A stretch of DNA of 64,000 bases, taken from Trichloromonas sp034002365. GTDB lineage: Bacteria; Desulfobacterota; Desulfuromonadia; Desulfuromonadales; Trichloromonadaceae. The notes under the pieces were generated by a model. It saw only the letters and a list, made by a program, of their open reading frames with translations, did no database searches and was not told the origin of the DNA. How positions within the stretch are numbered: the first letter of the stretch is position 1; every line of letters starts with the position of its first letter. The position numbers and the translations under genes were made by a program. Below are positions 60,683-64,000 of this stretch, piece by piece. The stretch lies in assembly GCA_034002365.1 (NCBI GenBank), contig JAVFAR010000002.1, positions 7,088 through 71,087 of the forward strand, written 5' to 3'.

Positions 60683-62071
60683 TCAGGGCTCCTTGCGCAG
60701 GGGAAGGGTGAGACGGAAGTCGACCTGTTTGCCGTCCAGGCTCATGCGCGCGTCGTCGATACGGACTTCGGCGAAGAGAGGGGATTCGCCGAGGGTGGCG
60801 CTCAGGCGGTTGATGGCGTCGAAGGAGCCGGTCACCCCTTCGAGGCGGACCGCTTCCGCCGTGTAGTTGAAGTCGCGGATGTCGACGGTGATGTCGGCGG
60901 GGGTCCGGCGCGAGACTTCATCGAGAGCCGTCAGCGCCGAAGCGCCCTCGCCGGTGCCGAGCAGCCGGGCGATCTTGCGCAGTTCCTCCAGTTGCGCGCG
61001 CATCTGCAAGGGGGCGTCGACAATCGCCTGGGTGCCGGGGAAGGTGGCGCGGTAGAGCTGATGCATCTCCTGGCGCAGATTCTCGGCCACCCGGGCTTTC
61101 TGCGCGTAGTTGAGATAGGCCGAGGCGCCGAGCAGCAGCAGGGAGCAGCCGAGGAGGGCGGCCATGGCCGTCAGGCGTTTTTTCAGCCGCCCCCATTCGC
61201 TTTTTAAGGCGAACTCGCCGGTGCGCAGATTGAAGGCCCGCTCCCGCTCGCTGAGCCCGGCACGCCAGGCCAGGGCCAGCGCCGGCAGGAATTCCGCCGC
61301 CAGGGGCTTTCCGCCCAGTTCGATCCGGGGGACTTCCGCCGCCTCGCCCAGTTCGCGCAGGGCCTGGGCGAGCTCCGCCACGGCGCCGGCGCCGATGAGC
61401 AGCCAGACGCCATGTTCCAGGCCGTGAGCGGCGCGCAGGGTGTTCCCGGCGTGCCCCAGTTCTTCGGCCAGACGGCTGGCGTCGACGGGGGCCGGTTGCG
61501 GCAGCAGGCGGTGATCGACAACCTCGCCGCCGTCGACCAGGGCCAGGACGGTCTCCGTCTCTCCGAGAATCGCCAGCAGTCCGTTGGGAATGAGTTCGCT
61601 CATGCCCCGGGCGTGGCTATGGGGAGTCAGGCCGAGAATGTTGAGCGGGATTTCCCGGCGGTCGAAGGGTTCCAGCGTCGCCGCCACCGTCGACCGTTCG
61701 ACGGCCGCCGCCGTCAGGGTAAAACCGAGCTCGGCCGCGACCGGTTTCTCCATGGCGAAAACGAGATCTTCGCCAGCGGCGGGCAGTTGCAGGGAAAATT
61801 CCATGGGCAGCGCGGCGGCGATCTTCTTTTCGTCGGCAAAGGGGAAATGCAGCCGCCGGAAGTAGGCGCGGCCCGCCGGGAGGGCGGCGGCCAGCCGGTC
61901 GCCAAGGCGCGTTTCGCCGAGCACGCGGCGCAGGCTCTCCGCCAGGTCTTCCCCCTCGCTACGGGGTTCGCGACGGGCGTCGACCAGGGTCGTCTTCCCC
62001 TGGTTTTCCTCGATCAGGACCGCGCGGATATGCCGGGCGTCGATATCGATGCCGATCAGTCGTCTGGCCAT
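60683..62071 (-). CDS. gspL: GspL, type II secretion protein L
   Basis: A 462-residue protein. The N-terminal two-thirds is an actin/PilM-like cytoplasmic domain (LIGIDIDARHIRAVLIEENQG at the start, and LLAILGETETVLALVDGGEVV). One helix follows (LTAMAALLGCSLLLLGASAYL, near 305), then a periplasmic ferredoxin-like domain (ADITVDIRDFNYTAEAVRLEG, FAEVRIDDARMSLDGKQVDF). It binds the GspE ATPase and GspM. The gene is located between gspK and gspM in the usual order. A PilM-type annotation would be reasonable by fold, but the context points to secretion. Confidence 0.87.
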   Translation of the reverse strand: MARRLIGIDIDARHIRAVLIEENQGKTTLVDARREPRSEGEDLAESLRRVLGETRLGDRLAAALPAGRAYFRRLHFPFADEKKIAAALPMEFSLQLPAAGEDLVFAMEKPVAAELGFTLTAAAVERSTVAATLEPFDRREIPLNILGLTPHSHARGMSELIPNGLLAILGETETVLALVDGGEVVDHRLLPQPAPVDASRLAEELGHAGNTLRAAHGLEHGVWLLIGAGAVAELAQALRELGEAAEVPRIELGGKPLAAEFLPALALAWRAGLSERERAFNLRTGEFALKSEWGRLKKRLTAMAALLGCSLLLLGASAYLNYAQKARVAENLRQEMHQLYRATFPGTQAIVDAPLQMRAQLEELRKIARLLGTGEGASALTALDEVSRRTPADITVDIRDFNYTAEAVRLEGVTGSFDAINRLSATLGESPLFAEVRIDDARMSLDGKQVDFRLTLPLRKEP

Positions 62072-62078
62072 GGTTCTC

Positions 62079-63026
62079 CTAATCCACTTTCAGATAAAGC
62101 AGTTGATCGCCGGTTTTGGTGACGATGGCTTCGGCCCGGCGAACGCCGTCGTTGACCGTGGCCGTGGTTTCGATGCGGTAGATGTCGCTGGTCACGGTAA
62201 AGGGCTCGCGCAGCAGGTTGGCGAGGCCCGAGAGCTCGTTGAGCCAGGTCAGCTCCGCCGGGGTTTTGAAGGGTGTACTCGCGCGCCGTTCGAGGATCGC
62301 CTCGGCCGCGTCACGGCTGATTTCCGGGTCTTCCGACAGGGCCATGAGCACCTCGGCGGCGGCGCTGTTGATGTTGATCTTGGCGTCGCCGTGGAGGCGC
62401 ACGAAAGGGGCGATCTCTTTGAAAATTTCCGGCGTAAAGCCGCGTACCAGCAGCAGTTCCTCAAGGTTGTCGAGGGGGCCGTTCTTGCAGCGGACGGGAC
62501 GTTCTCCGCTCAGGTAATGACCGGCTTCGGCGCCCACGGCGCGGCGCCCGTCGGGGTCGACGTAGACCCGGTCATCCGGGTCGAGCCAGTCGACGAGGGC
62601 GGCGATCATGTCTTCCCCTTGCTGGATGGCGAGTTCATCGAAGAGCCGCCGGAGCTGGCTTTTGACCACGGGATTGACGTTGCCGGCACCGACCAGGGCA
62701 TTGAGGTTGATCCGCCCGCCCAGATCCTCGATGGTGACCGAGAGGTAGCCTTCGGCCACCGGATACTGGGCGACCCCCAGGCTCCAGAGTTCCGACGGAT
62801 CGCCGGGGGCGTCATAGCTGTTCAGGTCCATGCGCAGGATCCCCCGCCCGGCCCGTACCCCCCCCTTGGCCAGGTAGTAGGCGCGGGTCGAGTCGCGGAA
62901 GGTTTCGGTCAGGCGCAGATCGACCAGGGTCGAAAAGGCCAGCTCGACCGCCAGCGCGGTGAGCAGGGTCACCACCACCAGCACCAGCAGCAGGACCATC
63001 CCCGATTCCCGACGCAAAACGTTCAT
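62079..63026 (-). CDS. gspK: GspK, minor pseudopilin of type II secretion
   Basis: A 315-residue large minor pseudopilin. The N-terminal hydrophobic helix follows a short leader (RRESG/MVLLLVLVVVTLLTALAVELAF). INLNALVGAGNVNPVVKSQL and LVDWLDPDDRVYVDPDGRRA match the calcium-binding alpha domain. FGGRINLNALV-type segments and KININSAAAEVLMALSEDP are typical helix-hairpin repeats. GspK lacks the Glu5 of other pseudopilins, as expected, and caps the pseudopilus tip with GspI and GspJ. The ATG overlaps the gspJ stop (ATGA). Confidence 0.92.
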   Translation of the reverse strand: MNVLRRESGMVLLLVLVVVTLLTALAVELAFSTLVDLRLTETFRDSTRAYYLAKGGVRAGRGILRMDLNSYDAPGDPSELWSLGVAQYPVAEGYLSVTIEDLGGRINLNALVGAGNVNPVVKSQLRRLFDELAIQQGEDMIAALVDWLDPDDRVYVDPDGRRAVGAEAGHYLSGERPVRCKNGPLDNLEELLLVRGFTPEIFKEIAPFVRLHGDAKININSAAAEVLMALSEDPEISRDAAEAILERRASTPFKTPAELTWLNELSGLANLLREPFTVTSDIYRIETTATVNDGVRRAEAIVTKTGDQLLYLKVD

Positions 63027-63673
63027 CGGCGCCCCCCGATGACGGGAAGTTCGAAGCTTGAACGAAAGGGGATAACGAGGCCGCCGGAGCGGATGCGCAT
63101 GGCGATCTCCACCCGTTTCGGCGGACCCTGCCCGCGGGAATCCCAGTCGTCTTTCCAGTCCGTGCCGTCATGGAAGCGCAGCCACACCTCCTCGATGCCG
63201 ACGGCCAGGCGATAGCCCTCCCGCCCGCTTTCTTCCGGTTGCCGCGTACCGCTTTCACGGCGCGTCAGGACCAGGGTTTCCTTGGCGTTTTCGGCATCTT
63301 CCAGCCATTCGTAGCGAACCTGGGAGAGTCCGCCGCCGGCCCCCTGTGGTGTCGTCGCCGTCGTCGTCAGGGCCAGATAGGGCTCCCGCCGGTCGCCGCC
63401 CCCCCCTTCGAGGTAGGTGTCGAGGCTGTCCGGCTTGAGGTAGGCGCCGCGCACCTCCCGGCCGATGCGGTCGAAAATGACCCGCGCCCGATGATAGGCT
63501 TCGCTGTCGTCGGTCAGGCGCCGCCGGGCGCCGTCGACCGAGGCGAAGACGCCGTAGACCGCCATCAGCACCAGACTGGTGATGGCCACCGCGATCAGCA
63601 CCTCGATCAGGGTGAAGCCCGAAGAGCAGCGGTTCCGTCCGGCTCGCTGTTGCTCAGAAGAGGAAGGAATCAA
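63023..63673 (-). CDS. gspJ: GspJ, minor pseudopilin of type II secretion
   Basis: A 216-residue pseudopilin. The leader is cut at SSG/FTLIEVLIAVAITSLVLMAVYGV, with the conserved Glu at mature position 5. Later GREVRGAYLKPDS and YEWLEDAENAKETLVLTRRES resemble GspJ beta-sheet regions. It contributes to the tip complex with GspI and GspK. The start at 63673 overlaps the end of gspI by 20 bases and its stop overlaps the gspK start, so the three genes are tightly coupled. The ATG follows a GAAGAG-like site in gspI. Confidence 0.92.
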   Translation of the reverse strand: MIPSSSEQQRAGRNRCSSGFTLIEVLIAVAITSLVLMAVYGVFASVDGARRRLTDDSEAYHRARVIFDRIGREVRGAYLKPDSLDTYLEGGGGDRREPYLALTTTATTPQGAGGGLSQVRYEWLEDAENAKETLVLTRRESGTRQPEESGREGYRLAVGIEEVWLRFHDGTDWKDDWDSRGQGPPKRVEIAMRIRSGGLVIPFRSSFELPVIGGRR

Positions 63674-64000
63674 TCGTCACCTCTTCGTTCTTTTGCTCAT
63701 CCCCCCAGAGGACCCGCACCGTCACCATGCGGATCGTGGGGATCGGGGTCGGCTCATAGGCGATGCGCCAGCGGAAGGCCTCGAAGGGGGGATCGAAAAC
63801 CCCTTCGACCTCATCCTCGCTCAGGGTGCCGGATTCGAAAGCCGCTTCCGTCTCTCCCATCTTGTCCTGGGCCAGCAACGTCGCCTGGGTGATTTTCTGC
63901 AAGCGCTCGTTGACCGCGATGGAGCGGTTGCTCAGGGACAACAGGGCGATCAGGGCGATGCCGGCGATGGCCAGGGCGATCATGACTTCGAGCAGGGTGA
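63654..64000 (-). CDS. gspI: GspI, minor pseudopilin of type II secretion (5' end missing)
   Basis: The visible part reads TLLEVMIALAIAGIALIALL directly from the window edge, the pseudopilin helix including Glu5, then ERLQKITQATLLAQDKMGETEAAFES and FRWRIAYEPTPIPTI typical of GspI. The first few codons with the leader peptide lie outside the window. About 115 residues are seen, ending at 63654, inside the start of gspJ. It initiates the I-J-K tip complex of the pseudopilus. The upstream genes of the operon (gspC-H) are expected beyond the right edge. Confidence 0.9.
   Translation of the reverse strand, partial: TLLEVMIALAIAGIALIALLSLSNRSIAVNERLQKITQATLLAQDKMGETEAAFESGTLSEDEVEGVFDPPFEAFRWRIAYEPTPIPTIRMVTVRVLWGDEQKNEEVTIDSFLF

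Overview
The window is GC-rich, gene-dense DNA that most resembles a metal- or sulfur-reducing member of the Desulfuromonadia (Geobacter/Desulfuromonas relatives). The pointers are a giant c-type cytochrome with paired CX4CH/CXXCH motifs, a heme-motif sensor kinase driving an NtrC-type regulator, anaerobic class III ribonucleotide reductase, an anaerobic-type cobalamin pathway, a NikR-linked Ni/Co transporter and a short-form B12-dependent methionine synthase. This placement is inferred from gene content only.

Layout. 1-2.3 kb: molybdenum cofactor genes (moeA partial, mobA) and a decayed Fe-S/NrfD fusion pseudogene. 2.3-8.7 kb: ettA, a membrane PAS-GGDEF-EAL protein, ferritin with a clear promoter and operator, a small exported protein, engB. 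8.8-23.0 kb: a cobalamin set (cobS, cobC-like, cbiX, cbiET, cbiG, cbiB) split between cbiET and cbiG by a four-gene overlapping cassette (12.2-20.9 kb). The cassette encodes a PLD-nuclease/SNF2 helicase, an Eco57I-type adenine methyltransferase, an AAA_21 ATPase and a DUF4276 (TOPRIM-like) protein. It looks like an anti-phage island and is the best candidate here for an undescribed system. 23.1-26.3 kb: diguanylate cyclase, dihydrouridine synthase, DUF3820 and a QueG-like Fe-S protein. 26.3-33.0 kb: Ni/Co ECF transporter parts (cbiO, cbiQ, nikR; nikMN further on) surrounding the nrdD/nrdG locus, in which the glycyl-radical tail of NrdD is a separate 50-residue gene. 33.1-38.6 kb: a metallopeptidase, a small diheme cytochrome, murI, a GerMN protein and metH.

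38.7-51.85 kb is a coherent electron-transfer locus. A kinase with a periplasmic CXXCH motif and a sigma-54 activator are followed by a consensus -24/-12 promoter. Downstream of it lie a secreted NHL/VCBS-repeat protein, a four-heme cytochrome, a 1626-residue cytochrome with 41 candidate heme sites and an 18-residue peptide gene with a strong ribosome binding site. 51.9-59.2 kb: a RelBE-like toxin-antitoxin pair, a lipoprotein, NDH-2, a frameshifted flavoprotein, speA, speE and proC. 59.2-64.0 kb: the minus-strand type II secretion operon gspIJKLMN, with gspI cut by the window end.

Three genes (the Fe-S/NrfD remnant, the flavoprotein and gspN) carry single-base shifts in G/C runs. Sequencing error must be excluded for these before calling decay. 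No rRNA, tRNA, CRISPR array or complete insertion sequence was seen.
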